Source of the DNA: Aphrocallistes beatrix
Taxonomy: Eukaryota > Porifera > Hexactinellida > Sceptrulophora > Aphrocallistidae
Length of the DNA stretch: 64,000 nt
Assembly (NCBI GenBank): GCA_963281255.1
Contig: OY725504.1
Location: 2,976,001-3,040,000, forward strand
Reading direction: 5' to 3'
The notes under the pieces are model-generated. The model was not told the origin of the DNA. It searched no databases and was given only the letters and a program-made list of their open reading frames with translations. Shown piece by piece: positions 11,810 through 23,269 of the stretch; positions within the stretch are counted from its first letter, which is position 1; each line of letters starts with the position of its first letter. Made by a program: the position numbers and the translations under genes.

Positions 11810-12643
11810 TCTTATATATTAAAATGCTAGGATTTTTGTATCTTTGTTTGTTTGTCTATATGTTGTCCGAATTGATTAAAGAATTGGAAAGTCGTAAAGA
11901 TATGTAAATAGGCATATGGGTGTCAAATGATGAGTGTACGATTAAGTTCGAAGATCTAAGCGAAACTTTTACAATTCTGCAAAAAAGTAGAAAACAATTT
12001 TTCACACCTTTTCTAGACAATATGGTCGACATGGAGTTCTAGGGATGTAGATTTCGAATATCATAAAATATTTGTTTACTTTTGATTACAATAGATACAT
12101 AAAGTAAACAATTTCTAAAAATAGGTTATATACTTTCAACAATTGACATGGTTTTTATGGGTGTAGATTTCAAATACGTATCTTATTTTCGAAACTATTG
12201 ATACCTTATTTGTTTAGTTTAGGTTTACAATAGGTACATAAAGTATACAAATATCAAGAAGATGCTAGAAAGTAGATTTTAACTGTTGACCTGGGGTTTT
12301 AGGGTTGTAAATTCTTACATTGCATTTTTGAATTTATATATGATTCTTTTGTTCACAATAGACGCCGCATAAAGTGAACAAATCTGAACAATGTGATAGA
12401 AACTAGCTTTCAACTATTGACCTATAGTTAGGTACATATTCAAAATATCGTATTTTCAATCTTATATTGATAATTTTTGTTTGCAAATAGTAGATTCATT
12501 AAGCAAGCAAATTTGAAATAGATTTTTGGTAGTAACCATTATTTGGCACCCGTTGCGATTTCTGAAATTGTTGATATTCTCATGTGCTTGCAGGGCAACT
12601 CTGCGAACACAAAATTTTGGCTAGCCGCGCTACGCAAGTGCAC
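11810..12643 (+). mobile_element. Helitron-like element, family 2, decayed 3' end
   Basis: Begins TCTTATATATTAAAATGC after an A, with 'gtccgaattgatt', several 'tttacaatag.tacataaag' units and 'tgtagattt' units. The 3' end has decayed: 'cagggcaactctgcgaacac' then 'agccgcgctacgcaagtgc' still recalls the GC-rich tail of the intact copies, but the final hairpin is lost, so the right boundary is approximate. Confidence 0.6.
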
Positions 12644-13001
12644 AAAATGCATTTGTTAGACAAGGTTGCAGCCGAATATTTTAATATTCGGTTAGACTAA
12701 AATAAATCAAATAAAAACTTGTCAATGTGTTTAGTTTTTTATATGTATAACGACAAAATAGTCTTAAGATGAATCTCTTACTCTCGCTTAGTGGTAATAT
12801 CATACTTTGTAAGGTCTATTATTGACACATATTTATTAGATGACAAACAACAGTGAACTTTGATTAATCATACCTTTGTAAAAATGCAGTGCAAAATATT
12901 CATTAATTCGAACTTTAGAGGTTTTGTCAGATAACAGCAATGTTTCACTACATATATATGTTCTATGCTATAGGAAAGAGTAATATTGGATATATCGCTC
13001 A

Positions 13002-14270
13002 ATGGCAATACGAGACAATGCAAAGCATTTCGGAGATGAGAACCCCTCAAACGCTGAAGAGCAGGTCACAATTGACTTATTTACTCCACAGTTAAAGGAG
13101 ATGATGTGGTTGTTAAATCAATTAGAACAGAAAGTTTTGTTGATGAGTAAAATACACTTGAAGGCTCTCAAACAATCCAGTTCACCTGAGAGTCAACTCA
13201 CTGAACTAAAATCCTTGTGTGAATCAATTTCTACATTTTCCATACGTGTCAACTCGATAAGCGAAAAGTTGAATGAGCTAATGACAGTAGAGGTGTCAAA
13301 GTGGGCAGATTATCGGATTCGTAAAGTGCAGACAGCCACAATTTTGATGCGATTCCAAGTAATGAAAGAAGATTATCACAAAGAGCTAGAAACCTTTTTG
13401 ACAAAGATTTCCCGCCAAAAGAAAACCAATTATGAGAACAAGACATTGTTGGAAATTCAGAAGATGGTCGAGAAACAAGGCTCAAATCCTTCCTCAAACG
13501 AGTGTCTAGCACAAAGAGTGCAATCTCAGAAGTCAATGAATGATAGTGAAAAAAACAAAAAACAAACTTCAGTTCAAAAAGATGATAAGCAACTCAAAAT
13601 GGCAAAAATTGGAAATGAAACATTTCTTCCCAAGTTAGAGGAGTTAAAGGTGGATAGAGTTAGCCTTGACACTTTTAAAATAGGACCCTTTCTGGGAGAA
13701 GCTGAAGGGTTGAAAGGATCGATTGGTCGAATTGAACAAGAAGTCCTCCTCCTAAGGAAAATTCATTCGAAGATCCTCATCACAAGCTCAAATTCCAAAG
13801 GAACCGAGCTTGATAAATTGCGAAAATCTATCTTCACAAAATCTATACTTGTGAACTCCGGAATTGCGAGAATGAGGAGGCTCGTGATCTCAGTGAAAGG
13901 ACAGACAGCAGAGCAACGCATATATAAAGCACAGATAACGGCCCTCGTAGTACGATTCCACGCAGCAATAGAAAGTTATTACAATGAACAAGAAACGTTC
14001 TTGGAAAAGTTCCAGGAGAAAATTTTTCGGATGTTGAAAATTATAGACACAGACTCAAATTTATCTTCTAAGAACTTAATGACCTATAACATAGAATCTC
14101 ATCCTCTCAACAATGTGATAGAACAATGGCGTCGTGATATGATTGGACTGGAAAAGGATAAGGAACTCCGAGACATATTTCAAGATCTGTCTCTCCTTAT
14201 AGATGAGCAAAATTTTGTCGTAGATAACATAGAGGCAAACTTAGGACTTGGAACACACCGTGTGTCTTGA
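13002..14270 (+). CDS. Syntaxin-like protein with two Habc-like domains and a truncated SNARE motif, copy 2
   Basis: Single-exon paralogue of 6830-8140, 422 residues, roughly 80 percent identical by eye. It shares two Habc-like domains ('RIRKVQT' and 'RIYKAQI'), a SNARE-motif start with the central glutamine ('LLIDEQNFVVDNIEANL'), and the same early stop with no membrane anchor. Small in-frame deletions distinguish it from copy 1: missing residues after 'QVTI' and after 'FLTK', and a shorter linker before 'NLSSKNL'. Every difference keeps the frame. That suggests both copies are under selection for coding, including for the truncated end. Function is inferred only from fold similarity to syntaxin. 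Confidence 0.75.
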   Translation: MAIRDNAKHFGDENPSNAEEQVTIDLFTPQLKEMMWLLNQLEQKVLLMSKIHLKALKQSSSPESQLTELKSLCESISTFSIRVNSISEKLNELMTVEVSKWADYRIRKVQTATILMRFQVMKEDYHKELETFLTKISRQKKTNYENKTLLEIQKMVEKQGSNPSSNECLAQRVQSQKSMNDSEKNKKQTSVQKDDKQLKMAKIGNETFLPKLEELKVDRVSLDTFKIGPFLGEAEGLKGSIGRIEQEVLLLRKIHSKILITSSNSKGTELDKLRKSIFTKSILVNSGIARMRRLVISVKGQTAEQRIYKAQITALVVRFHAAIESYYNEQETFLEKFQEKIFRMLKIIDTDSNLSSKNLMTYNIESHPLNNVIEQWRRDMIGLEKDKELRDIFQDLSLLIDEQNFVVDNIEANLGLGTHRVS

Positions 14271-14499
14271 AAATGCACCATATTTCTCCCAAGTATACTA
14301 GTGCTAGAAATGGATTTCACTCAATAAAAGTCCTTTTACTACTATGGTGCGAGAAATTTGTATTTTTTCTCATTATTTTCCATTTTGTATATGATATTTG
14401 GATACTAAATATCAATTTGTGCCACTTCAGAGGGGGACTCCTATTGACATAAATAGTATATAAGACATTTTATATATTATTACATTCACATGGGAATAG

Positions 14500-15470
14500 G
14501 AATTGAAATCCCATTCCCACGGCCCTGTTAAGCACTATAAATAACGACCAACTATAATATAGTTTAACAAAGATGTAATTATTATCGGTCGATCCGAAGT
14601 ATTTTCAATTTTGATCGAATGTGGTCAATTGTGGTCATGAGCCAAAAAGGTTGAGAAACCCTGACAGATCAACTCAATTGAATGGTATTTCTAATTTCTT
14701 CGTATTTTCCATTTATTTTGAAATGGAACCATAAATAAGGTATGGACATTGCATTCTATACTTTTCAATATTTCCTATTCTACATCCTGCTTCCCTTTTC
14801 TGACTATCTAGGCCAATATTAAAATACTTGTACTACTAGCTTGTTTGAAGGGCGGAGAGCTCATTTCAAGTCTTTCTGGTCCCAAATTACATCCAATATG
14901 GGGAACCCTGCATTCATTTGGTCCGCATGAATAAGGGATTACTAAAATTTTCAAATTCCTTAAAGAGCATCAATACGAGAGGGTCATCAGGTTGAGAGTG
15001 GGTTTAATTGACCCTGAGCTAATTGACAAAGTTCTTACAATAGATCGTTTCCAAGGGCTCAAATTAACATATTCTAGCTATTCAATGCTTACTAAATTTC
15101 TAGGTAATAGTATTAGGGACGCTGCATTTGTTAGAACCTTGAAATTGTCATTATTCAGAATTTCCTTTACTGGTGTTTGTCAGAATAAGTTTTATCTCTC
15201 GAATTAAAATGTTCTCAATCATTTTCTATTTATTGAATTTTTTGAATTTTAACCCATCCATCATAACTTAAAAGATAATTACTGTTGCTTTAGGTTGAAT
15301 CATTTGTTATAAAGGGCATATAAACACATTCATTGTATTATATAAATGTTGTATTTCAAGTACTGTCCAGTTTATATACAATAACAAAACACTATCTAAG
15401 AAAATCGAATATAACAACTTTTTTTACATTTTCTTAATGAAGCATATATAAGTAATGTAATAATGAATTG
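14500..15470. other. Intergenic region, no gene supported
   Basis: A short ORF at 14992-15207 has no recognisable motif. A phrase 'ggaattgaaatcccattcccacgg' near 14499-14522 matches the 'ggatattgaaattccattcccacgg' at about 36549-36573 upstream of RICTOR, so a small dispersed repeat is present. The rest is AT-rich and unexplained. Confidence 0.4.
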
Positions 15471-15475
15471 AATTC

Positions 15476-16611
15476 TCAGTTATTCCTCTGATATGCTGCA
15501 TTCTGACGTTGAAGCAGTCGAGTAATTAGACTTGGATTGGAATATATATTCTTATATCTGAAACGGTAGTTTTCCTTCAATCTAATGTAGAGTTGCCCTA
15601 AACTGAATATAATATATGGAAAAATGAAAAATATAGATCCGATGATAGCTGCTATGCTTCGAATGATTCTACAGATATCCATGAGATACCTGATAACCAT
15701 TTGTACTATATACGGTACGTTTGGCAATAGAGATACCAGGGCATTGACTTGTGGTGCGATTGACACAATTACAAATACAATAACATGGCAGGAGAGAGAT
15801 ATCGCGATTGTAATAGAAGTCAATTTAAAACTATTGTGAACTTGTCTGTAGTAATTTCTCACCCACTTCTCTCTGTATTCATGATGTTGTGAATCGAAAT
15901 AACGCTTGTGAGACAGCTGTTTAACTTGATTGCAGTTCTTATATACACAACATACTCTGTGATTAATAGAATTGGATAGAGAATACTTTGTATTATGATT
16001 GAATGACTGAAAATTCCTAATCCGAATATGACTGCACTTGCACTGGAAAAATATATTAACTTATGCTTTAACCGAAAATTTCCTTCAAAAAAATTATAAT
16101 GACTGTGCAAGTATTGTGTTGTTATTCTAACTAAGATTATCAGAGAGAGAACAGAAGTGATAAACAAGGAATCACTCACTCTGGATATCAGACATGATTT
16201 CGCTAGTACTTCATTGTATCCAACATATCGCATATCAAAGAATGTAATTGTTAACTTTTGTCCATGATTTTTGTTTTCAATTATCCATCCTATTATAACG
16301 TTGAACATAAGGGAATTTTCACATATACAGACAGCCAACAAGAGTAAATTTTTGTTTCTATTCATTAGATAATTCCTCTCTCTCGATTTTTCATTATCAA
16401 GTGTTGTTGATATTTTCAGTTTGTGTATTTTGGACATGGTGATCAATTTACGTATCAGGTATATCCCCCACAATGTAGACAGTAGAATGGTTATTAGTGC
16501 TTCAAATCCTATGATATATTCTGCTATGATGCCAAGATCAACGGAAATATAATAAATTGCTCGTATAGTAGCGTTTGAGTCAAGATGTGCGTTAATGATA
16601 ACGGGATACAT
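15476..16611 (-). pseudogene. Multi-membrane-span (7TM-like) protein, frameshifted
   Basis: Two minus-strand frames, 16611-15859 and 15862-15476, abut with a one-base frame change in 'agaagtgggtgagaaattac'. Together they give about 378 residues with seven predicted hydrophobic spans, the same length and layout as the intact gene at 30434-31588. The second frame has no ATG at its start, only GTG, so it is the continuation of the first and not a separate gene. Either the gene is broken or the assembly has a one-base error. I do not recognise the family beyond an orphan receptor-like membrane topology. No signal peptide and few cysteines are visible. Confidence 0.55.
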
Positions 16612-17210
16612 TTTTGCAAAGCAATGAAATTAAGATACATTGATTCTGTTAACGAACTATATTTATACTTTATGATTCCCTCGAGTATGAAGTTATATTT
16701 CATCATTCCATGAGGTAATAAAAAATCCCTATTTAGGTTTCCTATTAAAATGAATGATTAATGATTTTATCCTGTAGCTAATCAATTACTAGTATATAGT
16801 TTCCAGATGATCTAATACTTTCAATCATTGAGACTAAATTACGTAATTGGGTCTTTTCAAACCTTAATTTATCCTTAAAATTACCTAAATTAATTTACGT
16901 AATTTATTACATAATGTTAATACGTAATATAGGTCTCTTTACCGTAATTTGTCCTTTTAATTTTAAAAGAGATACCGACAGTCCATATCTAATCCCAATC
17001 GGTAGATTTACGTAATTAACTTACATACCGTATTCGAATCGATATGATTTAGAGTACCAGTGATTTAACACACAAACCAATGAATTACTTAACTTGTACG
17101 TATTGTCTAGGATTTTATGAACTATATGTTCATTGAAGATAAACAAAAGATGCTAGATTATATTAAAATTGAGATTATAGTTTTCTCAAATACCTTAGCG
17201 ACAGAGGCGT
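16612..17210. other. AT-rich upstream region with repeated TACGTAATT motifs
   Basis: Between 16835 and 17020 the octamer-like 'tacgtaatt' or 'acgtaattta' recurs many times, also in inverted form. It may be a small decayed inverted-repeat element. No gene is seen. Confidence 0.4.
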
Positions 17211-17275
17211 AGCGAGGATGCAGCCATACGACCAAGGTCTCAACCCAATAATTTTGTGGTGCACCCCCACCAAGT
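17210..17275. repeat. Short dispersed repeat ('aaggtctcaacc')
   Basis: A phrase around 'caaggtctcaaccc' is shared with about 40365-40430 (RICTOR intron, 'ccaaggtctcaacctt') and 46425-46485 ('cgaggtctcaaccat'), where it follows 'ggttaacac'. The class is unknown. Confidence 0.4.
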
Positions 17276-17499
17276 ACGACAAGCTCTTCGCCGAAAACGA
17301 GGCTATTTTAATATTCTGTCCATTCACCGAACGTTACTACCTTTGAGGCGTTGAGGCGTTACGTAATGTTTGAGTGTGGTCAAAGGTTTATAACGTTGAA
17401 GGAGAGATAATTAATATGTCCACAATCTTTATTTTCTGTTTATTAAATATCATGCCTAGTCATTTTTAATATATGCCAGACCGATCTGGACTGACAAAC

Positions 17500-18345
17500 A
17501 AAATGTACAAACCAGAATGGACCTGGACGATCGGTCTGGTGGATCTCTGATCCGAATGCTAATCAAGCCAACAAACAGGCCCTCATCCGTCTCATTTCTG
17601 AACGTATGAGAGAAAGAGGGTGCCATGCAATACAGGCTGAGGAGGATGCCGATGTTGACATTGTGAAGGCAGCAGTATCAATGGCCTCCTCCAAGACAAC
17701 AACTCACATAGGTGAGGATAAGGATTATTGGTTCTGTTGCTGCAATACACTCCTAACAACAATACAAAGAAGATATACTTCCGCTCGGATAAAGGGAAAC
17801 CAACCGTAGTGTATGATATCAAGGTGATAAAGCAGGTGCTTGGGGGCGAAATCTGCCACAGCCTGCTTTTTCTGCATGCATTCATCGGGTGTGACATCAC
17901 TTCCATTATTTTCGGGCTCGGAAAGAAGTCTGCTCTGTGCAAGTTCAAAGAGGATACCATCTTAATGCCACTTTTACCTGGGGTCTTTTCTATTGATCGC
18001 GTTGTTCAATGCCAAACCTGGGGACAGTCTTCGCGACTTGAGATACACTATCCTCTGCAAGAAAGTGAGTGCAGCCAAAAGCTTCGCTACACCCGAAAGG
18101 CTGCCACCTACAGCCTCCACCACGAATTTCACTCTCTGGGATGCTATCCAGGTGATGATGTGGATGAGCACGGCTGATGGTATGGAGGTCACCGAATGGG
18201 GATAGAACTGCCAAGATAACAGCCTAACCCCGTCATATTGGACAGTAACCCTGCACCCGGCACTCCTGAAAATGATCCACTGTAACTGTTCCACAGGCTA
18301 TAGTAGTCTCAGATGTAGCTGCAGAAAATAAGGACTCAACTGTTC
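17500..18345 (+). pseudogene. Decayed mobile-element ORF with PIN/FEN-like and Cys-rich parts
   Basis: Several frames each carry pieces of a protein often seen as multicopy ORFs in cnidarian, sponge and mollusc genomes. In order: a 'GEDKDYW' acidic motif like the FEN/XPG-type 'GEDTDLL' (near 17713); 'FLHAFIGCDITS' and 'GKKSALCKF' (17867-17950); 'SLRYTILCKKVSAAKSF' and 'PERLPPTAS' (18020-18105); and a Cys-rich tail around 'HCNCSTGYSS' (about 18280-18310). Reading frames change at least three times, so the gene is dead. The family assignment rests on memory of similar proteins, and the nuclease interpretation is inference. Confidence 0.55.
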
Positions 18346-18499
18346 TCAAGCATGAGGACGATGCCAAGATGACAACATTGGCTATATGAAAGAAGGAATT
18401 GCATCGGATGATGAAACCGAAGATGGTATTGAAATGTGAACATATCAATCCATCTATGCTAAAAATACATGAATACCACCAGTCGCAAACCAAAACAAT

Positions 18500-19440
18500 T
18501 TAAAACTAACGTTTAGACTATTTATATTAAGAAATTCGTACTCAGCAAGCATAGCCGAGAAAAACAAGGGGTCACTCGATATGGTTTAGACCAAATTTGG
18601 AGATCGGAATTTTTACATTCCAGGTTGTTGCTAGAAGGGCCCAAAATTTTTTGCTCAAAATATAGTCAATATATATATCAAATTGCCGGAAATATGATGC
18701 TGAGCACGAATATGACAATAAAAAACTGATTTGAAATCATTTGAAAGGTCAAACTCAGTTTTCAAAACCGGCGATTTTTATAGTCCGGGGTCAACGACGG
18801 GGTCGTGGCAAATCACTTTCTGATCCTCCGATTTCGGTAAACTTTTAGTATGTTACTCCTAAGACATGATACTACGGAAAAATGCAATAAAACAATTTCT
18901 TGCAATTTGTTTGGGGTCATTCATCATATTGACCTGACTATTATGCAATTAGTGTTGTCAAGTGAGGTATTATAAATGAGTAATAGAAATAATATTTTGC
19001 AAAACAATACATTATTGTAATACACTAGTGTTGTATGTGAAGTAAATATAAATATTGTGGTTACATAATATTTTCAAAATGAATATTTAAACAACCATGA
19101 ACTCACAATACGTATGAGATAATTATATAGTTGATAATAACAGTTATTTAATTAGCGGTTTTAGGATTGAAGTATTTAACCAATCCATGGTACCAATTTT
19201 TGGGTCAGTGCCATTGCCTTAGTATATAGAATGCTATGCCTTAGTATATTAGAAAGCTATGGTGGAGAGTTATGTAGGCCAAATGAAATGGATACCAACT
19301 AAGTTAATGAATAACTTAGTTGTATAGGATATCTATTTAATTTGACGAAGTAAGTATTTTATTAATAAGCAGACAAAACTTTCCTATTTAAAGAATTGAC
19401 TTCTATTTGGTTCTATCTTTTTTAACAAATCTAGATATAT
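18500..19440. other. Intergenic region upstream of the NHL gene
   Basis: No supported gene or delimited repeat. 18590-18850 is less AT-rich and might be an old element. The last 100 bases before 19464 are the likely promoter and 5' UTR of the NHL-repeat gene, without a clear TATA box. Confidence 0.35.
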
Positions 19441-19463
19441 TCGTTAAGAAGAGGCTAAAATAA

Positions 19464-20711
19464 ATGGCTACAGGTCCTACACCACCAGATCATGGAGAGG
19501 ATTATTTTGTGTTAGAACTGGGGAGAGTTCGAGAACAAATCATTCAGAAATTCGTCGAATTGATTGATTGTGTGAAAGTGAGAGAATGTAAACTGTTGAA
19601 AGAGTTGGATACCATTCTAGCATCTTATCACTCTTATCGAGATGAAGTTAAAAAGCTAGAAGGAAAGGAAATTCAATTAGAAAAGTTACAACATTTCCTA
19701 CAAAGTGAGTTAAAACTACAAGTATCTTCCGTAAAATCAATGAGTAAAGAATTTTTGGATAAAGTCAATACAACAACAATCAATGTTCCTCCTGAACCTA
19801 AAATGGTCCATTTTGTTTGTGATAACAACATGGTGTTTGACGAATTGAATATGTTAGGTAAGTTAGTAGAAAGGGTAAGAAGTGGTATTGACTATGAGAG
19901 AAAGGTACATCCTATAGTGACCCTTTGTGAGAAAGGAAATAGAATGGAACAGCTGTACAATCCTCGAGGAGTGACAGTTGATAATAAAACAGGTAACATT
20001 TATGTTGCAGATTGCTATAATCACTGTGTGAAAGTATTTGATAGCTCTGGGAAGATATTATTCAAATTTGGAGATAGTGATGGCAAAGGGAAGATGTTAT
20101 TTCCTAAAGGTTTAGCCATTAGTGGAGATAGAATCGTGATCACTAATGACGATGGTTTCAATCACAATATTCATATTTATCAACTGAATGGTAATTTTGT
20201 TTCTAAAAGTGAGAAATATGGAAAAGGTAAGGTTGAGTTTAATTATCCACGTGGTCTTGCTTGTAATAAATCGAATGGAGATATTTACATTTGTGATTAT
20301 GGTAACAATCGTATTCAAATACTTTCTAAGGAACTTCAATTCAAATCTCAGTTTGGTGCTGATAAACTCAAGCATCCTCATGATGTGAATCTGTCAAAAG
20401 AATACATTTTTATTCTGGATGAGTCTAATAATTGTATACATTTGTATGACTACAATCTTATTCTCCAGAAGAGTGTCGTTCCTAGGGGAGAAGGAATGCA
20501 AGTTGTTAATCCTTGCTATTTCTTTATTGATAATTCTAACAATATTCTCATTTCTGACAATGGTTCTAATTATATTCATATTTTCAATCATGAATTCGAA
20601 TTGATCCACAAGATAAACACTTCTACACATCCTATGGGAGTTGTTGTGTACAATCAAGATAGGGTTTTAGTAGTCTGTCGAGCTGATAAGGATTGCCTTC
20701 AGATATTTTAA
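19464..20711 (+). CDS. Coiled-coil plus NHL-repeat protein (TRIM-NHL-like without RING or B-box)
   Basis: Single exon, 415 residues. Residues 1-150 are charged and helical with leucine spacing typical of a coiled coil ('VRECKLLKELDTILASYHSY'). Residues about 155-415 form about six NHL beta-propeller blades; typical pieces are 'YNPRGVTVDNKTGNIYVAD', 'CVKVFDSSGKILFKFG', 'YPRGLACNKSNGDIYICD' and 'HPMGVVVYNQDRVLVV'. RING and B-box zinc fingers found in TRIM2/3/32/71 are absent, so ubiquitin-ligase activity is not expected; protein or RNA binding by the propeller is possible. The ATG at 19464 follows stops upstream and starts the conserved helical part. It is likely one of a lineage-expanded family, since an NHL fragment also lies at 994-1171. 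Confidence 0.85.
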   Translation: MATGPTPPDHGEDYFVLELGRVREQIIQKFVELIDCVKVRECKLLKELDTILASYHSYRDEVKKLEGKEIQLEKLQHFLQSELKLQVSSVKSMSKEFLDKVNTTTINVPPEPKMVHFVCDNNMVFDELNMLGKLVERVRSGIDYERKVHPIVTLCEKGNRMEQLYNPRGVTVDNKTGNIYVADCYNHCVKVFDSSGKILFKFGDSDGKGKMLFPKGLAISGDRIVITNDDGFNHNIHIYQLNGNFVSKSEKYGKGKVEFNYPRGLACNKSNGDIYICDYGNNRIQILSKELQFKSQFGADKLKHPHDVNLSKEYIFILDESNNCIHLYDYNLILQKSVVPRGEGMQVVNPCYFFIDNSNNILISDNGSNYIHIFNHEFELIHKINTSTHPMGVVVYNQDRVLVVCRADKDCLQIF

Positions 20712-20810
20712 CTTTCTAAACCTATTATTCTCTACTTTTTCATTATTCTCTCAGTTTAGAAACTTTTTTCTTTTTTGATCTGGATTTTTATAGAAATAAC
20801 TTTCTCCATA

Positions 20811-21871
20811 GCCTACTCTAATAATGCCTCACAGTAGACTAAAAATAATGGACTAGGGATGAAGTAATAGCCGAATGGATTAATACACGATTAGCCTGAA
20901 ATCGTTTACCATGCAGAATATGCATTAAGAATTTATTACCAGCATATATAAACATGGTATCAAAGTACATATATCCGTTGGAAAAATTTCGATTAGTCAT
21001 CATATAATTCCGCAACAGGTCATTCTAAAGACAATTTTAGCGATTTTCTAAGCTGTTTTAACCCTATTTCTAAATGGTATTAAGGTGTGATTTTTGTGTA
21101 GAACCGAGATTGGTACGAGTTGATTTGAAAAGTTTAGAATTTTTCACTGGAATGTTATTACATTCCTGCGTTGCTATGGTGAAGCATTTTGGTCAGTTTG
21201 GCCCATTTCGTGCAAACTGTAGTAGCTAGATCTTCAAATTCGATCGTGTTTGATAGGCAATGGCCTACTTCCTATTAGGTGATAATACAACTTGAACTTC
21301 TAAATTCAACGAGTTTTGAGTTATGGGTTGATTTTAAGAATGTGACCAAAACACTAAATTGTCGCATAACTCTATAGTCTGTGAATTTAAAAGTTTAAAT
21401 TGTATTATTACCTAATAGGAAGTAGCCAATTGCCTATCAAACACGATCAGATTTGAAGATCTAGCTACTACAGTTTGCACGAAATGGCCCAAACTGACCA
21501 AAATGCTTTACCATAGCAACGCAGGAATGTAACAACATCCATTGAAAAAGTCTAAATTTTTCAAATCAATTCGTACTAATCTTGGTTCTACACAAAAATT
21601 CTACCTTAATAACATTTAGAAGTTGGCTTAAAACAGCTTAGAAAATTGCCAAAATCGTGCTTAAAATGACCTGTTGCGCAATGATATGATGACTAATCGA
21701 AATTTTAACAACGGATATATATTATTTGATGCCATGTTTATATATGCTGGTAATACATTCTTAATGCCTATCCTACATGGTTGGACGATTTTAGGCTAAT
21801 CGTGTATTAATCCATTCGGCTATTACCGCATCCTTGGTCATTTTACTGTGAGGCATTATTAGAGTAGGCTA
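20811..21871. mobile_element. Foldback element: second kilobase palindrome
   Basis: Ends are 'tagcctactctaataatgcc' and its exact complement at 21852-21871, and complementarity continues to an axis near 21340. Blocks such as 'ttgctatggt.aagcattttggtcagtt', 'cagcatatataaacatgg' and 'gtattattacctaatagg' occur in both arms. It belongs to the same family as 3898-4991. It carries no ORF of note and lies just 100 bases after the NHL gene. Confidence 0.8.
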
Positions 21872-22020
21872 TGCTTTCTCCTATTATTATTCTTTCTCAT
21901 TGTACTCTTCATTGCCCTACTTGGTGTCTATAATTTTATTTGCTTTATTCAGTTATTTATCATATACCAATATTCCATAAAAATTCATTGAATCAGCATA
22001 AAATTTCCCTTTGTTCAAGT

Positions 22021-22698
22021 CAGAGGCGGGCAACCTGGGGCCCGTGAGCCTAAATTTGATGGCCCATGACTCTTCCAAAACACTCTATTATGGGCCCCGC
22101 GTGTTAGTGATTGTAATACAAAATTTTCCCGCCTAATTTTGGTGCTGAATATCAATATATCTTCTATAATTATTAGATAATAATTCCATACTTACCAACC
22201 CATTTCGACAATTTCCCTGGATTCTAGGAGGAAATCCCTGGTTTTTCATTGATTTCCCTGGATTTCAAAGAAAAATTTCTTGATGTTAATCATTATTACT
22301 ATTTTAGTCGGAAAAATCTATATTTAGACATGTTTCAAAGATTTGTGTAATAGATTAGCCATATATTTCGCTTCAATTACGTTTAAAAGGATATCAATGA
22401 CCACATAAATTGACTCAAATTCCCTGGATTTGGCTAAAAAGTATCTGTATTCAGTGTAAAATCCTTGGATTTCCCTGGATAATCCAAGGATCCCTGGATG
22501 GTTAGTAAGTATGTAATTCAATTTATTTACTTAGTTATTTTTGCTTTTATAAGTATAATTTTAGTTATTACATTGCTGGTTTCTAATGTCAGTTTTTGCT
22601 ACGGCCATGGTGATGTGACTTTAACAAGAATTGACAGATTTGGACCCCTCGCGGGCCCCAATTCTGGCCCACTTAAGGATTAAGATTGCACGCCACTG
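22021..22698. mobile_element. hAT-like non-autonomous element, 8-bp target duplication
   Basis: Imperfect inverted ends CAGAGGCGGGCAA and TTGCACGCCACTG are flanked on both sides by GTTCAAGT (22013-22020, 22699-22706), an 8-bp duplication typical of hAT transposons. GC-rich subterminal blocks 'cctggggcccg' and 'gcgggccccaattctggccc' are also inverted. The inner part, about 22190-22500, is AT-rich with repeated 'ttccctgga'. No transposase. Confidence 0.8.
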
Positions 22699-23131
22699 GT
22701 TCAAGTGGTCAACTTGACTATATTTGGAAATAGTTTCCCTAACAACGCAGGAATGTAACAACATTCCATTCTCAAAATTGTCTTAACCGAGTGACCATTT
22801 GTTCGATTTCGCTCAGCTAGCTGGGTATAGTTATGCAATAATTATACATATATCGAGTTATCGACCCTCTAAACCAGTGTCTTCAAACTATTCTCCAAGC
22901 GTACTCCCAAGTCCCAACAATGAACTCATGCTATTATTAATAATATGTTGAGATATATTTTGAGAGCCGAAATATCGGATAATAAGTACGATTTGTGGGT
23001 CCCCTTCAGTGCGTTTTCAATACTAAGTACATCGATTAATACGAACAGGTGTGTGCCTACGAGCACTTTGAATATGGTACGTAGTATGTACGTAGATATA
23101 GACTAGACAGATATTTCTCAATGAAAATACA

Positions 23132-23262
23132 GTCGAATCTCGTTAATACAAAATGGATAATGAGTTCTCTATTTGACAAGTACAATTTCATACTCTCACG
23201 AAGTTATCACTATGTATAGTATTAAGTATTTTGGACAAATGTGGCCATGTACGTAGTTCGGT
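23132..23262. mobile_element. Truncated TA-type MITE (CAGTCGAATCTCGTTAA family)
   Basis: Starts CAGTCGAATCTCGTTAATAC after TA and continues with 'gagttctctatttgacaagt' and 'gacaaatgtggcc'. It matches, in reverse, the complete 186-bp element at 33035-33220. The far inverted end is cut where a Helitron-like 3' end begins. Confidence 0.6.
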
Positions 23263-23269
23263 TAATACG

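Noticed and set aside
14992-15207. 71-codon ORF considered as a gene
   Set aside because: No motif, no paralogue in the window and no splice or start context.
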